From Stutzerimonas urumqiensis (GTDB lineage: Bacteria; Pseudomonadota; Gammaproteobacteria; Pseudomonadales; Pseudomonadaceae), in NCBI RefSeq assembly GCF_003640395.1, contig NZ_RBZQ01000001.1, positions 372,001 through 436,000 of the forward strand: 64,000 nucleotides of DNA, in the 5' to 3' direction. The notes beneath the pieces are model-generated. The model did no database searches and had not been told where the DNA came from. It saw nothing but the letters and a program-made list of their open reading frames with translations. Positions 26,354 through 37,636 of this stretch are shown piece by piece (the stretch's first letter is position 1; the number at the start of each line of letters is the position of its first letter). The translations under genes and the position numbers were made by a program.

Positions 26354-28158
26354 GTATCGGCGGCCTCTGGCTGGATCAGCGCAATGAGCCGCCAGCCGGC
26401 GGCGGGCTGAATCTCTTCGTCGGCCGTGATCACATGGATTCGCTTGTCGTCGTCCTGCGCGAACAGGACGGTGGCGGCGTTACCGTGACGGCGGCGGTAG
26501 CTGTCCCAGTCGAAGGTTTCCGTGAGGGTGGTGCAATTGATGGCCGCACCGCGCGCCAGATCGTTTTCCAGTTGGGAGTAGGTCAGTGCCGGTTGGCCGA
26601 GGGTGCGGCCGCGCCGCTCCTGGCTGGATTGGTGTTTCTCGCCGGAACCGCCCTCCAGTCCGCTGGCGATCGTATAAAGCCCGCTTTTGCCGAATTCTTC
26701 GGCGAAGCGCATCGAGGTAAGGCTGTTGAGCTCATCGATCGGCGAAATGGCCAGCAGGTTGCCGATCCCGGCCCGGTCGAGATGAATGTCGGCATGCCGG
26801 GAGGTGGGGTTGCCGTAGTAGGTCGCCAGGCCTTCCATGCGTGCGGCCTTGATGTTCGACCAGCTGGAGTCGGCCAGCAGGACCTGGACATCGAACCCCT
26901 GGAGTGCTTTGCCGATCTCTCGGGCGATGCGGTTGGCGCCCAGTATCAGAAAGCCCTTGGGCGGCGGCTCGACGACCTTCAGCAGCCGGGCGATGGGCTT
27001 CGCGGTCGCGCTTTGAAACACCACGGTGCCAATGATGACGGCGAACGTAAGCGGCACCAGCAGCGTCGCCAGCTCATGCCCGGCTTCGCTCAGGCGAATC
27101 GAAAAGACCGCTGAAACCGCGGCCGCGACGATGCCGCGCGGGGCGATCCAGGCAAGCAGGGCCCGCTCTCGCCAAGGCATGGACGTCCCGATCGTCGCGA
27201 TCAGTACCGCAAGCGGTCGAACGACGAACTGGATGATGGCGAGCAGTATCAGCACGGCCGGTCCGAGGGCGATGAGCTCGCTCAGATCCAGCCGCGCTGC
27301 CAGGATGATGAACAGGCCCGACACCAGCAGCATGCTCAGGTCTTCCTTGAAGTGGGCGATGTGCTCGACGTCGATATCGCGGGTGTTGGCCAGCCAGATG
27401 CCCATCAGCGTCACCGCGAGCAGTCCCGACTCCGGAGCCAGGAGGTTCGCCCCGATGAAGACGCCCAGCACGACCGCCAGAGTCGCCAGGCTGTGCAGAT
27501 ATTCGGGCAGCCAGCGCCGCTTGAGCAGCTGGCCCATCGTCCAGCCGCCAAGGATGCCCAGAAAACTGCCGGTGAGAATGACCTTGCCGAAGGTGAGAAG
27601 GCCCTCCGTCCAGGCGGCGTCGATGTCGCGTGTGACGATGAAGCTGAAGACCACGACCGCCGCGAGCGCACCCATCGGATCGATGATGATGCCTTCCCAG
27701 CGCAGCGTGTTGCCGATCGCTGCGCGCGGCCGGACCACGCGTAGCAGCGGCCCGATCACGGTTGGTCCGGTCACCAGCGTCAGGCTGCCGAACAGCAATG
27801 CGAGGTCCCACGGAAAGTCCAGCAGCCAGTGTGTGCAGACGGTGATGAGTGCCCAGGTCGTGAGCGTGCCGAATGTCACCAGGCGACGCACCACACTTTC
27901 GATGCCGCGCAATTCATGGAAACGCAGGGTCAGGCTGCCTTCGAAAAGGATGACCGCGACCGAAAGCGATACCAGCGGGAACAGCAACTGGCCGAACAGC
28001 GCCGTTGGGTCCAGCCAGCCGAGGCCGGGGCCGATGGTGATGCCGACCAGCAGCAGAAAGAGGATCGCCGGCAGGCGCATGCGCCAGGCCAGCCATTGGC
28101 TGGCGATCGCCGCCAATCCGATCAGCCCGAGGGATAGCAGAATCTCGTGTTCGTTCAT
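26350..28158 (-). CDS. Cation:proton antiporter (CPA family) with C-terminal RCK-like nucleotide-binding domain
   Basis: 602-residue inner-membrane antiporter, probably Na+ or K+/H+. About twelve transmembrane helices occupy residues 5-390, including the conserved SLTLVTGPTVIGPLLRVV and a GIIIDPMGALAAVVV segment whose Asp-Pro may be part of the ion site. After the membrane part comes a Rossmann/TrkA-N-like domain (GFLILGANRIAREIGKALQG) and a TrkA-C-like tail that could gate transport by NAD(H) or another ligand. It is a single gene, divergent from xerD. The ion cannot be deduced. Confidence 0.88.
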   Translation of the reverse strand: MNEHEILLSLGLIGLAAIASQWLAWRMRLPAILFLLLVGITIGPGLGWLDPTALFGQLLFPLVSLSVAVILFEGSLTLRFHELRGIESVVRRLVTFGTLTTWALITVCTHWLLDFPWDLALLFGSLTLVTGPTVIGPLLRVVRPRAAIGNTLRWEGIIIDPMGALAAVVVFSFIVTRDIDAAWTEGLLTFGKVILTGSFLGILGGWTMGQLLKRRWLPEYLHSLATLAVVLGVFIGANLLAPESGLLAVTLMGIWLANTRDIDVEHIAHFKEDLSMLLVSGLFIILAARLDLSELIALGPAVLILLAIIQFVVRPLAVLIATIGTSMPWRERALLAWIAPRGIVAAAVSAVFSIRLSEAGHELATLLVPLTFAVIIGTVVFQSATAKPIARLLKVVEPPPKGFLILGANRIAREIGKALQGFDVQVLLADSSWSNIKAARMEGLATYYGNPTSRHADIHLDRAGIGNLLAISPIDELNSLTSMRFAEEFGKSGLYTIASGLEGGSGEKHQSSQERRGRTLGQPALTYSQLENDLARGAAINCTTLTETFDWDSYRRRHGNAATVLFAQDDDKRIHVITADEEIQPAAGWRLIALIQPEAADT

Positions 28159-28233
28159 GGATCGCTCGCAGCGGCTGGCCCCGGTCGCGGGCCTGTGAAA
28201 GACTCAGACACCCCGCGCACCGAAGCTCTCCGT

Positions 28234-29130
28234 ATGCCCGTCCGCAGTGACCCGCTGATCGAACGTTTCCTCGACCATCTCTGGCTTGAAAAGGGCCTGT
28301 CGGACAATACCCGGTCCGCCTATCGCACCGACCTCAGCCTGTTCGCGGACTGGTTGGCCTTGCGGAACCTGTCGCTCGAGGCCGCTGGTCGGGACGCCAT
28401 CCTCGATCACCTGGCGTGGCGTTTCGATCAGGCCTACACCGCCCGCTCGACCGCCCGGCTGCTTTCCAGCCTGCGGGGGTTCTATCGCTTTCTCGTGCGC
28501 GAGCAGGTGAGGGCGAGCGATCCCACCCTGCAAGTCGACCTTCCCCGTATCGGGGCGCCATTGCCCAAGGCGCCGTCCGAAGCCCAGATCGAAGCCCTGC
28601 TGGCCGCCCCCGATGTCGACACGCCGCTGGGTTTGCGTGACCGCACCATGCTCGAAGTGCTCTACGCGACCGGCCTGCGGGTCAGTGAGCTGGTCGGCTT
28701 GACGCTGGAGCAGATCAGCCTGCGGCAGGGGCTGGTGCGCACGGTCGGCAAGGGCAACAAGGAGCGGCTGGTGCCGCTCGGCCAGGAAGCGGCGTTTTGG
28801 CTGGAGCGGTATTACCGCGAAGCGCGGGGCAGCCTGCTTGGCGGTCGGCCGGCTGACGTGGTGTTTCCGTCGCTGCGGGGCGAACAGATGACGCGCCAGA
28901 CGTTCTGGCATCGCATCAAGCAGCATGCGGCGGTCGCGGGCATCAGCTCGACGCTGTCGCCTCATACCCTGCGTCATGCCTTCGCGACCCACTTGCTCAA
29001 CCACGGCGCGGACTTGCGCACCGTGCAGATGCTCCTCGGTCACAGCGACCTGTCGACCACCCAGATCTATACCCATGTGGCCAAGGCCAGGCTTCAGGCC
29101 CTGCACGCCGAGCACCATCCGAGAGGCTGA
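28234..29130 (+). CDS. xerD: Site-specific tyrosine recombinase XerD
   Basis: 298-residue recombinase that with XerC resolves chromosome dimers at dif. All catalytic residues are present at E. coli-like positions: Arg149, Lys173, His244, Arg247, His270 and the nucleophile Tyr279 (motifs ATGLRVSEL, HTLRHAFATHLL, LLGHSDLSTTQIYTH). The N-terminal SAM-like DNA-binding domain starts LIERFLDHLWLEKGLSDNT. The ATG at 28234 gives the family-standard length; an earlier in-frame start overlaps the antiporter promoter. It lies 95 bases before dsbC, as I recall from other pseudomonads (xerD-dsbC-hom-thrC). Confidence 0.97.
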   Translation: MPVRSDPLIERFLDHLWLEKGLSDNTRSAYRTDLSLFADWLALRNLSLEAAGRDAILDHLAWRFDQAYTARSTARLLSSLRGFYRFLVREQVRASDPTLQVDLPRIGAPLPKAPSEAQIEALLAAPDVDTPLGLRDRTMLEVLYATGLRVSELVGLTLEQISLRQGLVRTVGKGNKERLVPLGQEAAFWLERYYREARGSLLGGRPADVVFPSLRGEQMTRQTFWHRIKQHAAVAGISSTLSPHTLRHAFATHLLNHGADLRTVQMLLGHSDLSTTQIYTHVAKARLQALHAEHHPRG

Positions 29131-29225
29131 TCGCAACGCCGATCGGCTGCCGGCAAGCTGCGCATCGCCCGCTCGAGCCCTGTGGTAGGCTGCGCGCATT
29201 TCCGCGGCGCCCGAGAGGAGTATCC

Positions 29226-29969
29226 ATGCGCACGTTTCCGTTCTTCCTGGCGGCCGCATTCGGTCTGTCGAGTGCCATCGCCCAGGCTGCCGATCCGGAC
29301 AGCGATATTCGCCAGACTCTTCGCGCGTTGCAGCCGGACCTGCCGATCGAGACCATCGCCGAGAGCGCCATGCCGGGCCTGTACCAGATCCAGCTCAAGG
29401 GTGGGCGCCAGTTGTATGCCAGCGCCGACGGTCAGTTCCTGCTGCAGGGTTATCTGTTCCAGGTCAGGGACGGTCAGGCGGTCAACCTCACCGAGCAGGC
29501 CGAAAGCCGCTCGGTTGCCAAGCTGATCGATGAGATTCCCGAGTCGGAGATGGTGGTCTTCCCGGCCAAGGACTCGAAGGCGAAGATCACCGTCTTCACC
29601 GACACCGATTGCGGCTACTGCCAGAAACTGCACAGCGAAGTGGCCGAGCTCAATCGCCAGGGCGTGGATGTCCGTTATGTCGCCTTCCCGCGGCAGGGGG
29701 TCGGTTCGCATGGCTACCAGACGCTGGTCAGCGTGTGGTGCGCGGAGGACCGGCAAGCCGCGATGAATCAGGCCAAGGCGCGCAAGGAGATTCCCGCCGC
29801 CAGCTGCGACAACCCGGTCAGCCAGCAGTATCAGCTTGGCCAGATGATCGGTGTCCAGGGCACGCCCGCCATCGTGCTGGAGAACGGGCAGGTCGTCCCG
29901 GGCTATCAGCCGGCACCGCAGCTGGCGCAGATCGCGCTCGAAGCCGCCGCGGCCGCCAAAGCCAACTGA
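29226..29969 (+). CDS. dsbC: Thiol:disulfide interchange protein DsbC
   Basis: 247-residue periplasmic disulfide isomerase. A signal peptide of about 21 residues (cleavage near IAQAA) precedes an N-terminal dimerisation domain (about 25-85) and a thioredoxin-fold domain with the active site CGYC (129-132, in TDTDCGYCQKLH). A second cysteine pair (VWCAED, ASCDNP) is the structural disulfide of DsbC. The start is ATG behind GAGAGGAG. Confidence 0.96.
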   Translation: MRTFPFFLAAAFGLSSAIAQAADPDSDIRQTLRALQPDLPIETIAESAMPGLYQIQLKGGRQLYASADGQFLLQGYLFQVRDGQAVNLTEQAESRSVAKLIDEIPESEMVVFPAKDSKAKITVFTDTDCGYCQKLHSEVAELNRQGVDVRYVAFPRQGVGSHGYQTLVSVWCAEDRQAAMNQAKARKEIPAASCDNPVSQQYQLGQMIGVQGTPAIVLENGQVVPGYQPAPQLAQIALEAAAAAKAN

Positions 29970-30070
29970 AAGATGGCTCGGCGTCGAGCGGCCGGTCTGG
30001 GCCGGCTCGAGGCAGAGCGCATGGCTCATTGACTTGGAACGGGTCGCTTCGTAATGTGCGGCTCTTTTCT

Positions 30071-30092
30071 GCGCCCGGCTTGCCGGGCGCTT
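30071..30092 (+). terminator. Hairpin between dsbC and hom
   Basis: GCGCCCGGC / GCCGGGCGC is a strong nine-bp stem with a TT loop, preceded by TTTT and followed by only TTCGCG, so it may be an attenuator or processing hairpin in the hom leader. Confidence 0.5.
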
Positions 30093-30115
30093 CGCGTGAT
30101 GGAGGGGCTGCGAGC

Positions 30116-31420
30116 GTGAAACCGGTGAAAGTGGGGATCTGCGGATTGGGAACCGTCGGCGGCGGTACCTTCAATGTTCTCAAGCGCAACGCCGAAGAGA
30201 TCGCTCGCCGCGCCGGTCGTGGCATCGACGTCGCACAGATCGCCGCTCGCCGCGCCAATCCCAAGTGCGACACCGGCTCCACCCCGATCACGGCCGATGT
30301 GTTCGAGATCGTCAACAACCCCGACATCGATATCGTCGTCGAACTCATCGGGGGCTACACGCTGGCCCGCGAGCTGGTACTCCGAGCCATCGACAACGGC
30401 AAGCACGTGGTCACCGCCAACAAGGCGCTGATCGCGGTGCACGGGAACGAAATCTTCGCCCGAGCCCAGGAACGGGGCGTCATCGTCGCGTTCGAGGCTT
30501 CGGTGGCTGGCGGCATTCCGGTCATCAAGGCGATTCGCGAAGGGCTCGCCGCCAACGACATCAACTGGCTCGCCGGCATCATCAACGGTACCGGCAACTT
30601 CATTCTCAGCGAGATGCGTGAGAAGGGGCGTACCTTTCCCGACGTGCTGGCCGAAGCGCAGGCCCTCGGCTATGCCGAGGCGGACCCGACGTTCGATGTC
30701 GAGGGCATCGACGCCGCTCACAAGCTCACCATTCTCGCGTCCATCGCCTTCGGCGTGCCGCTGCAGTTCGACAAGTCCTATACCGAAGGCATCACGCGCC
30801 TGACCACCGCCGATGTGAACTACGCCGAAGCGCTCGGCTATCGCATCAAGCATCTCGGCGTGGCGCGCAAGACTGCCGCCGGGATCGAGCTGCGCGTGCA
30901 TCCGACGTTGATTCCGGCGGACAGGCTGATCGCCAATGTCAACGGCGTGATGAACGCGGTCATGGTCAACGGCGACGCAGTGGGCTCGACCCTGTTCTAT
31001 GGCGCGGGCGCCGGGATGGAGCCCACCGCATCGGCCGTCGTCGCCGATCTGGTCGACGTGGTGAGGGCATTGACCACCGACCCGAACAACCGCGTGCCGC
31101 ACCTGGCATTCCAGCCCGATGCGTTGTCCGACCTGCCGATCCTGCCGATCGCCGCGTGCCAGAGCGCCTACTACCTGCGTATCCAGGCCAAGGACCATCC
31201 GGGCGTGCTCGCGCAGGTGGCCAGCATCCTGTCGGAGCGCGGCATCAATATTGAATCGATCATGCAGAAGGAAGCCGAGGAGCAGGACGGGCTGGTCCCG
31301 ATGATCCTCGTCACCCACCGAGTGGTCGAGCAGCGTATCGACGACGCCATCGCCGCGCTCGAAGCGCTGGACGATGTGGTCGGCAACGTCGTCCGTATCC
31401 GCGTGGAACAACTGAATTAA
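30116..31420 (+). CDS. hom: Homoserine dehydrogenase
   Basis: 434-residue enzyme that reduces aspartate semialdehyde to homoserine for Thr, Met and Ile synthesis. It shows the NAD(P)-binding GICGLGTVGGGTF (8-20), the catalytic region GIINGTGNFILSEM and EADPTFDVEGIDAAHKL, and a C-terminal ACT domain (about 352-434; LRIQAKDHPGVLAQVASIL) for threonine feedback. I chose GTG at 30116 behind GGAGGGG because it gives the conserved MKPVKVGICGLG start. It is followed by thrC after 64 bases. Confidence 0.97.
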   Translation: MKPVKVGICGLGTVGGGTFNVLKRNAEEIARRAGRGIDVAQIAARRANPKCDTGSTPITADVFEIVNNPDIDIVVELIGGYTLARELVLRAIDNGKHVVTANKALIAVHGNEIFARAQERGVIVAFEASVAGGIPVIKAIREGLAANDINWLAGIINGTGNFILSEMREKGRTFPDVLAEAQALGYAEADPTFDVEGIDAAHKLTILASIAFGVPLQFDKSYTEGITRLTTADVNYAEALGYRIKHLGVARKTAAGIELRVHPTLIPADRLIANVNGVMNAVMVNGDAVGSTLFYGAGAGMEPTASAVVADLVDVVRALTTDPNNRVPHLAFQPDALSDLPILPIAACQSAYYLRIQAKDHPGVLAQVASILSERGINIESIMQKEAEEQDGLVPMILVTHRVVEQRIDDAIAALEALDDVVGNVVRIRVEQLN

Positions 31421-31484
31421 CCGGAGCCGGAGGCCGGAGGTCGGAAGGCTTCAGGCTTCAGGCTCGAACCGAAGGTTTGAACAC

Positions 31485-32894
31485 ATGCGTTATATCAGCA
31501 CCCGCGGCCAGGCACCGGCCCTGAATTTCGAAGACGTCCTGCTCGCCGGTCTGGCCAGCGACGGCGGCCTCTATGTGCCGGAGAACCTGCCGCGCTTCAC
31601 GGTGGAAGAGATCGCCTCGTGGGCGGGCCTTCCCTACCACGAGCTGGCCTTCCGGGTGATGCGCCCGTTCGTGGCGGGCAGCATTCCGGACGCCGACTTC
31701 AAGAAGATTCTCGAGGAGACCTACGGCGTCTTCGCCCACGCCGCCATCGCACCGCTGCGCCAGCTCGATGCCAACGAATGGGTGCTGGAGCTGTTCCACG
31801 GCCCGACGCTCGCGTTCAAGGACTTCGCGCTGCAACTACTCGGCCGGTTGCTCGACTACGTGCTGGCCAAGCGCGGCGAGCGGGTCGTCATCATGGGGGC
31901 CACCTCCGGCGACACCGGTTCGGCCGCGATCGAAGGCTGCAAGGCGTGCGAGAACGTCGACATCTTCATCATGCACCCGCACAACCGGGTGTCCGAGGTG
32001 CAGCGTCGCCAGATGACCACCATTCTCGGCGACAACATCCATAACATCGCCATCGAAGGCAATTTCGACGATTGTCAGGAAATGGTGAAGGCGAGCTTTG
32101 CCGATCAGGGCTTCCTCAAAGGCACGCGCCTGGTGGCGGTCAATTCGATCAACTGGGCGCGGATCATGGCCCAGATCGTCTACTACTTCCATGCCGGGCT
32201 ACAGCTGGGCGCCCCGGCCCGCTCGATCGCATTCTCGGTGCCGACCGGCAATTTCGGCGACATCTTCGCCGGCTACCTGGCGCGCAACATGGGATTGCCG
32301 GTGAGCCAGCTGATCGTCGCGACCAACCGCAACGACATCCTGCATCGCTTCATGTCCGGCAACCGCTACGACAAGGACACGCTGCACCCGTCGCTGTCGC
32401 CGTCGATGGACATCATGGTGTCATCCAACTTCGAGCGGCTGCTGTTCGACCTGCATGGGCGCAACGGCAAGGCCGTGGCTGATCTGCTGGATGGCTTCCG
32501 CGCCAGCGGCACGCTGTCGGTGGACGAGGATCGCTGGACCGAGGCGCGCAAGCTCTTCGATTCGTTGGCCGTGGACGACGAGCAGACCTGCGCGACCATC
32601 GCCCAGGTATTCGAGAAAACCGGCGAGGTGCTCGATCCGCATACCGCCATCGGCGTACAGGCTGCCCGCCAATGCCGCCGCAGCCTGAGCACCCCGATGG
32701 TGACGCTTGGCACGGCACACCCGGTGAAATTCCCGGATGCGGTGAAGAAGGCTGGAATCGGCCAGGCGCTGGCATTGCCGGCGCATCTGTCCGATCTGTT
32801 CGAGCGCAGCGAGCGTTGCACGGTATTGCCGAACGAGCTCAAAGCGGTGCAGGCCTTCGTCGGCCAGCACGGCAACCGCGGCAAGCCGCTCTAA
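31485..32894 (+). CDS. thrC: Threonine synthase
   Basis: 469-residue PLP enzyme converting O-phosphohomoserine to threonine. The PLP lysine is Lys112 in HGPTLAFKDFALQ; the phosphate cup is GATSGDTGSAA; the N-terminal extension MRYISTRGQAP and the overall length identify the longer, Pseudomonas/E. coli-type ThrC. It is co-directional with hom across a 64-bp gap rich in short GGAGG and AGGCTTC repeats. Confidence 0.97.
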   Translation: MRYISTRGQAPALNFEDVLLAGLASDGGLYVPENLPRFTVEEIASWAGLPYHELAFRVMRPFVAGSIPDADFKKILEETYGVFAHAAIAPLRQLDANEWVLELFHGPTLAFKDFALQLLGRLLDYVLAKRGERVVIMGATSGDTGSAAIEGCKACENVDIFIMHPHNRVSEVQRRQMTTILGDNIHNIAIEGNFDDCQEMVKASFADQGFLKGTRLVAVNSINWARIMAQIVYYFHAGLQLGAPARSIAFSVPTGNFGDIFAGYLARNMGLPVSQLIVATNRNDILHRFMSGNRYDKDTLHPSLSPSMDIMVSSNFERLLFDLHGRNGKAVADLLDGFRASGTLSVDEDRWTEARKLFDSLAVDDEQTCATIAQVFEKTGEVLDPHTAIGVQAARQCRRSLSTPMVTLGTAHPVKFPDAVKKAGIGQALALPAHLSDLFERSERCTVLPNELKAVQAFVGQHGNRGKPL

Positions 32895-32908
32895 GCGGCG
32901 GTCACATG

Positions 32909-32938
32909 AAAAAGGCCAGTCATGCGACTGGCCTTTTT
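32909..32938. terminator. Bidirectional terminator between thrC and rnt
   Basis: A5 + GGCCAGT / ACTGGCC + T5, hexanucleotide loop. It serves thrC and possibly rnt from the other strand. Confidence 0.92.
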
Positions 32939-33018
32939 CGTTTGGAGACAAGTCCCGGTTCGAGCAAGCGTGCCTCGACGAAGGGAAGAGGCGCCGAACA
33001 CGCTTGCCTGGGAAGGGA

Positions 33019-33693
33019 TCAGGCGTCGAATTCGTCCCAGCCGCCCATCTCCCGCCACCGATTGACGATGCCGCAGAACAGCTCGGCGGTCTTTTCGGTG
33101 TCATAGCGCGCCGAATGCGCTTCGCGTCCGTCGAACTCGATCCCGGCGGCCTGGCAGGCCTTGGCCAGGACGGTCTGGCCATAGGCAAGGCCGGCCAGCG
33201 TGGCCGTATCGAAGCTGGAGAAGGGGTGGAATGGGTTGCGCTTGAGCTGGCAGCGTGCAATGGCAGCGTTGAGGAAGCCCAGGTCGAAGCTGCTGTTGTG
33301 CCCGACCAGGATCGCGCGCTTGCAGCCGCTGGACTTCACCGCCTTGCGCACGTTGCGGAAGATTTCGCCTAGCGCATGCGATTCGGCGACCGCCATGCGC
33401 AAGGGGTGATCGAGCTTGATGCCGGTGAATTCGAGCGCGGCCGCTTCGATGTTGGCGCCGGCGAAGGGTTCGATGCGGAAGAACTGAGGCTCCTCGGGAT
33501 AGAGAAGGCCTTGCTCGTCCATCGCGATGGTGACGGCTGCGATTTCGAGCAGCGCATCGGTCGCGCAGTTGAAGCCGCCACACTCGACATCCACGACCAC
33601 CGGCAGGTAGCCGCGAAAGCGCCGTGCCATCGGATGGCGCGTATCGCCGGGTAGCGCACCGTCCAGTTCGTCGTCATACAGCTCTTCGCTCAT
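33019..33693 (-). CDS. rnt: Ribonuclease T
   Basis: 224-residue DEDDh 3'-5' exoribonuclease that trims tRNA and other stable RNA ends. Exo I carries Asp35 and Glu37 in [10 protein letters not shown], Exo II is [12 protein letters not shown] and Exo III is [10 protein letters not shown] with the HxxxxD. The ATG at 33693 overlaps the pyrC stop by four bases and gives the family-standard MSEELYDDE start rather than the longer open frame. The pyrC-rnt pair is the order I recall from P. aeruginosa. Confidence 0.96.
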   Translation of the reverse strand: MSEELYDDELDGALPGDTRHPMARRFRGYLPVVVDVECGGFNCATDALLEIAAVTIAMDEQGLLYPEEPQFFRIEPFAGANIEAAALEFTGIKLDHPLRMAVAESHALGEIFRNVRKAVKSSGCKRAILVGHNSSFDLGFLNAAIARCQLKRNPFHPFSSFDTATLAGLAYGQTVLAKACQAAGIEFDGREAHSARYDTEKTAELFCGIVNRWREMGGWDEFDA

Positions 33694-34733
33694 GCCGATG
33701 CCTCCAGCCGCCACCGCAGCGTCTCGCCGGCCCGCAGCGGCACGAGCGCGTGGGCGCCGAACGGAAGTTGCGCAGGTACCGTCCAGTCCTCGCGAACCAG
33801 CGTCACGGTGCCGGTATTGCGCGGCAAGCCATAGAAGTCCGGGCCGAAGTGGCTGGCGAAAGCTTCGAGCCGGTCCAGCGCGTTACGCGTTTCGAAGGCT
33901 TCCGCATAGAGCTCGAGTGCGGCGAAGGCGGTGTAGCAGCCGGCGCAGCCGCAGGCGCTTTCCTTGGCGTGCTGGGCGTGCGGGGCCGAGTCGGTGCCCA
34001 GGAAGAACTTGGAGTTGCCGCTGGTGGCCGCGTCCAGGAGCGCCTCCTGGTGAACGTTGCGCTTCAGGATTGGTAGGCAATAGAAGTGCGGACGAATGCC
34101 GCCAACCAGCATGTGGTTGCGGTTGAACAGCAGATGATGGGCAGTGATGGTCGCGCCGACGTTCGGCCCCGCACCCAGCACGAACTGCACCGCATCGCGG
34201 GTGGTGATGTGTTCGAAGACCACCTTCAGCGTGGGGAAGCGTTCGACGATACGACTCAGGTGTTCATCGATGAAATGCTGCTCCCGATCGAAGACATCGA
34301 TCTCCGGCCGGGTCACCTCGCCGTGGACAAGCAGCGGCATGCCGACTTCGGCCATGGTCTCGAGGACAGGGAAGACGTTGTCGATGCGCGTCACTCCCGA
34401 ACCGGAGTTGGTCGTCGCGCCGGCCGGATAGAGCTTCACGGCATGCACGAAGCCGGATCGGGCCGCGGTGCGAATATCGTCCGGTTGGGTGTTGTCGGTC
34501 AGGTAGAGCACCATCAGCGGCTCGAACGGCGTACCGGCGGGGCAGGCGGCCAGAATCCGATCGCGGTAGGCCGAGGCTTCCTCGGCGTTGCGCACCGGGG
34601 GAACGAGGTTCGGCATGACGATCACCCGGGCGAACTGGCGGGCGGCGTCGGCGACGGTGTGTTGAAGCGTCGCGCCGTCGCGCAGGTGGATATGCCAGTC
34701 ATCGGGGCGCAACAGGGTCAGTCGTTCGGTCAT
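33690..34733 (-). CDS. pyrC: Dihydroorotase
   Basis: 347-residue class II dihydroorotase of pyrimidine biosynthesis, a binuclear zinc amidohydrolase. Metal ligands His14 and His16 are in [10 protein letters not shown], the carboxylated lysine in [14 protein letters not shown], and further His residues in [18 protein letters not shown] and [10 protein letters not shown]. The ATG at 34733 starts [10 protein letters not shown]; upstream codons are not similar to the family. It overlaps rnt by ATGA and is divergent from motY. Confidence 0.97.
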   Translation of the reverse strand: MTERLTLLRPDDWHIHLRDGATLQHTVADAARQFARVIVMPNLVPPVRNAEEASAYRDRILAACPAGTPFEPLMVLYLTDNTQPDDIRTAARSGFVHAVKLYPAGATTNSGSGVTRIDNVFPVLETMAEVGMPLLVHGEVTRPEIDVFDREQHFIDEHLSRIVERFPTLKVVFEHITTRDAVQFVLGAGPNVGATITAHHLLFNRNHMLVGGIRPHFYCLPILKRNVHQEALLDAATSGNSKFFLGTDSAPHAQHAKESACGCAGCYTAFAALELYAEAFETRNALDRLEAFASHFGPDFYGLPRNTGTVTLVREDWTVPAQLPFGAHALVPLRAGETLRWRLEASA

Positions 34734-34890
34734 GGGGCACCAGGCGCTAAAACGTGCGCGAATGCTACCGGAAAACCCGGAGCGACGGCACGCCGCATGG
34801 CCGTCCGATCCGGAACGGGCCCCAGGCGCGCTTAAGTTTCCGCGCGCCGCACCGATACCCAAGACAACTGAACCGAACCGGAGCACGTCC

Positions 34891-35793
34891 GTGCGCCTGC
34901 GCTATTGCCTCTTTCTCGGCCTGCTGACCGCCGGCCAGGCCTCCGCCATCACCTTCCAGACACGGCTGGAGCAGGTGGAGTGGCGGGTCGAGGGCGACCA
35001 GTTCGAGTGCCGGCTGAGCCAGGCGATCGCCGGTTTCGGTGTCGGTGAGTTCGTTCGGCGGGCCGGCGAGCAGGCGACCTTTCGCCTGAAGTCTTCCGAG
35101 CGCTGGTTCGACAACGGGTCGGCGAGGCTGCTGGCTGCCGCTGCGCCCTGGCAGCCCAGTCGAGGCGACTGGAGTCTCGGGCAGGTTGCCGTCGGGGCGG
35201 GCGAAACGCCGTTCAACAGTACCCAATTGCAGGCCGGACGGCTGCTGACCGGCCTGCTGGAGGGGCGCGGTCCGTTGGTGCGCCATCGCACCCGGCAGGG
35301 CGGCGATCCGCTCGAAGTACGGTTGTCGCCGGCCCGTTTCGGCAAGGCTTACGATGATTACCTGGCGTGCACCGCCAAGCTGCTGCCCGTCAACTACGAC
35401 CAGATCCGCCAGAGCCAGATCGGCTTCCCGAGCGAAGCGATCGAACTGGATGACCTGGCTCGCGCCAAGCTCGACATCATCCTCGACTACGTCAAGGCCG
35501 ATCCGTCGATCAATCGCTTCCAGCTCGATGGTCACTCGGACAACAGTGGCAATCGCCTGACCAACCGGGAACTCTCGCGCAACCGCGCCCTGGCGGTGCA
35601 GGCCTACTTGGTCAGTCGCGGTATCGCACCCGAGCAGATCACGCTGCGCTTCCATGGCGAGCGGTACCCGCTGGTACCCAATTCCAGCAAGGCCAACCGG
35701 GCGACGAACCGGCGCGTGACGTTGCGCCTGGATAGGGCACCACCGCAGGCCGAGGCCGCCCAGGCGAGCGCCACCGTCAGCGACGCGTCCTGA
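34891..35793 (+). CDS. motY: Sodium-type flagellar protein MotY (OmpA family)
   Basis: 300-residue T-ring component that supports the stator of the polar flagellar motor. A signal peptide of about 19 residues (LLTAGQASA) is followed by a MotY-specific N-terminal domain ([25 protein letters not shown] in pieces) and a C-terminal OmpA-like peptidoglycan-binding domain (about 180-280; [20 protein letters not shown] and [11 protein letters not shown]). GTG at 34891 behind GGAG is the chosen start, giving a correct signal peptide. It lies between pyrC and argG as I recall from P. aeruginosa (PA3526 locus). Confidence 0.93.
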   Translation: MRLRYCLFLGLLTAGQASAITFQTRLEQVEWRVEGDQFECRLSQAIAGFGVGEFVRRAGEQATFRLKSSERWFDNGSARLLAAAAPWQPSRGDWSLGQVAVGAGETPFNSTQLQAGRLLTGLLEGRGPLVRHRTRQGGDPLEVRLSPARFGKAYDDYLACTAKLLPVNYDQIRQSQIGFPSEAIELDDLARAKLDIILDYVKADPSINRFQLDGHSDNSGNRLTNRELSRNRALAVQAYLVSRGIAPEQITLRFHGERYPLVPNSSKANRATNRRVTLRLDRAPPQAEAAQASATVSDAS

Positions 35794-35915
35794 CGCGCAC
35801 CCATGCGAGGCCGTGCAGCCACCTGCCGTGCCGGTCGCTGGCTCCCGCGCCCCTGTGAAAGCCGCGCCGCGACCAGTAGAATCGCGGTTTTCGCAACCCC
35901 CGTGGAGTGATGGTA

Positions 35916-37133
<1,218 letters not shown>

Positions 37134-37162
37134 GCGCAAAGCCCGAAGCGAACGCCACCAAG

Positions 37163-37184
37163 CCCCGGTCAAAAGCCGGGGTTT
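37163..37184 (+). terminator. Rho-independent terminator of argG
   Basis: CCCCGG / CCGGGG stem (37163-37168, 37176-37181) followed by TTTG. Confidence 0.75.
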
Positions 37185-37210
37185 GTCATTCAGTTCATGA
37201 GGAGAGAACG

Positions 37211-37603
37211 ATGCGACTGCTGCATACCATGCTGCGCGTAGGCGATATGGACCGCTCCATCGCCTTCTATACCGAGGTGCTGGGCATGGCCCTGCTGCGC
37301 CGCAAGGATTACCCGGAGGGCAAGTTCACGCTGGCCTTCGTCGGCTACGGCGACGAGGCGCACAACAGCGTCCTGGAACTGACCCACAACTGGGGCGTGG
37401 ACAGCTATGAGCTGGGCACCGGCTATGGCCACATCGCCCTGGAGGTCGAGGACGTCTACAAGGCCTGCGAGGACATTCGTTCGCGCGGCGGCAAGATCAC
37501 GCGTGAGCCCGGCCCCATGAAGCATGGCACCAGCATCCTGGCGTTCATCGAAGATCCGGACGGTTACAAGGTCGAGCTGCTGTCGCCGAAACGGGCCGAC
37601 TAG
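37211..37603 (+). CDS. gloA: Lactoylglutathione lyase (glyoxalase I)
   Basis: 130-residue glyoxalase I that converts the methylglyoxal-glutathione adduct to S-lactoylglutathione. All four metal ligands are at the family positions: His5, Glu56, His74 and Glu122. The compact length without the extra loop of the zinc-type enzyme indicates the nickel/cobalt-type GloA. ATG 37211 lies behind GGAGAGAA. It is flanked by terminators on both sides, so it is monocistronic. Confidence 0.97.
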   Translation: MRLLHTMLRVGDMDRSIAFYTEVLGMALLRRKDYPEGKFTLAFVGYGDEAHNSVLELTHNWGVDSYELGTGYGHIALEVEDVYKACEDIRSRGGKITREPGPMKHGTSILAFIEDPDGYKVELLSPKRAD

Positions 37604-37608
37604 AAACG

Positions 37609-37634
37609 AAAAAGCCCCTACCAAGGGGCTTTTT
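37609..37634. terminator. Bidirectional terminator between gloA and the PA3496-type gene
   Basis: A5 + GCCCCT / AGGGGC + T5 with a four-base ACCA loop; usable from both strands. Confidence 0.93.
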
Positions 37635-37636
37635 CA

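Noticed and set aside
29609..30115. Long N-terminal extension of homoserine dehydrogenase
   Set aside because: It overlaps dsbC out of frame and passes through a hairpin; GTG 30116 gives the standard Hom length.
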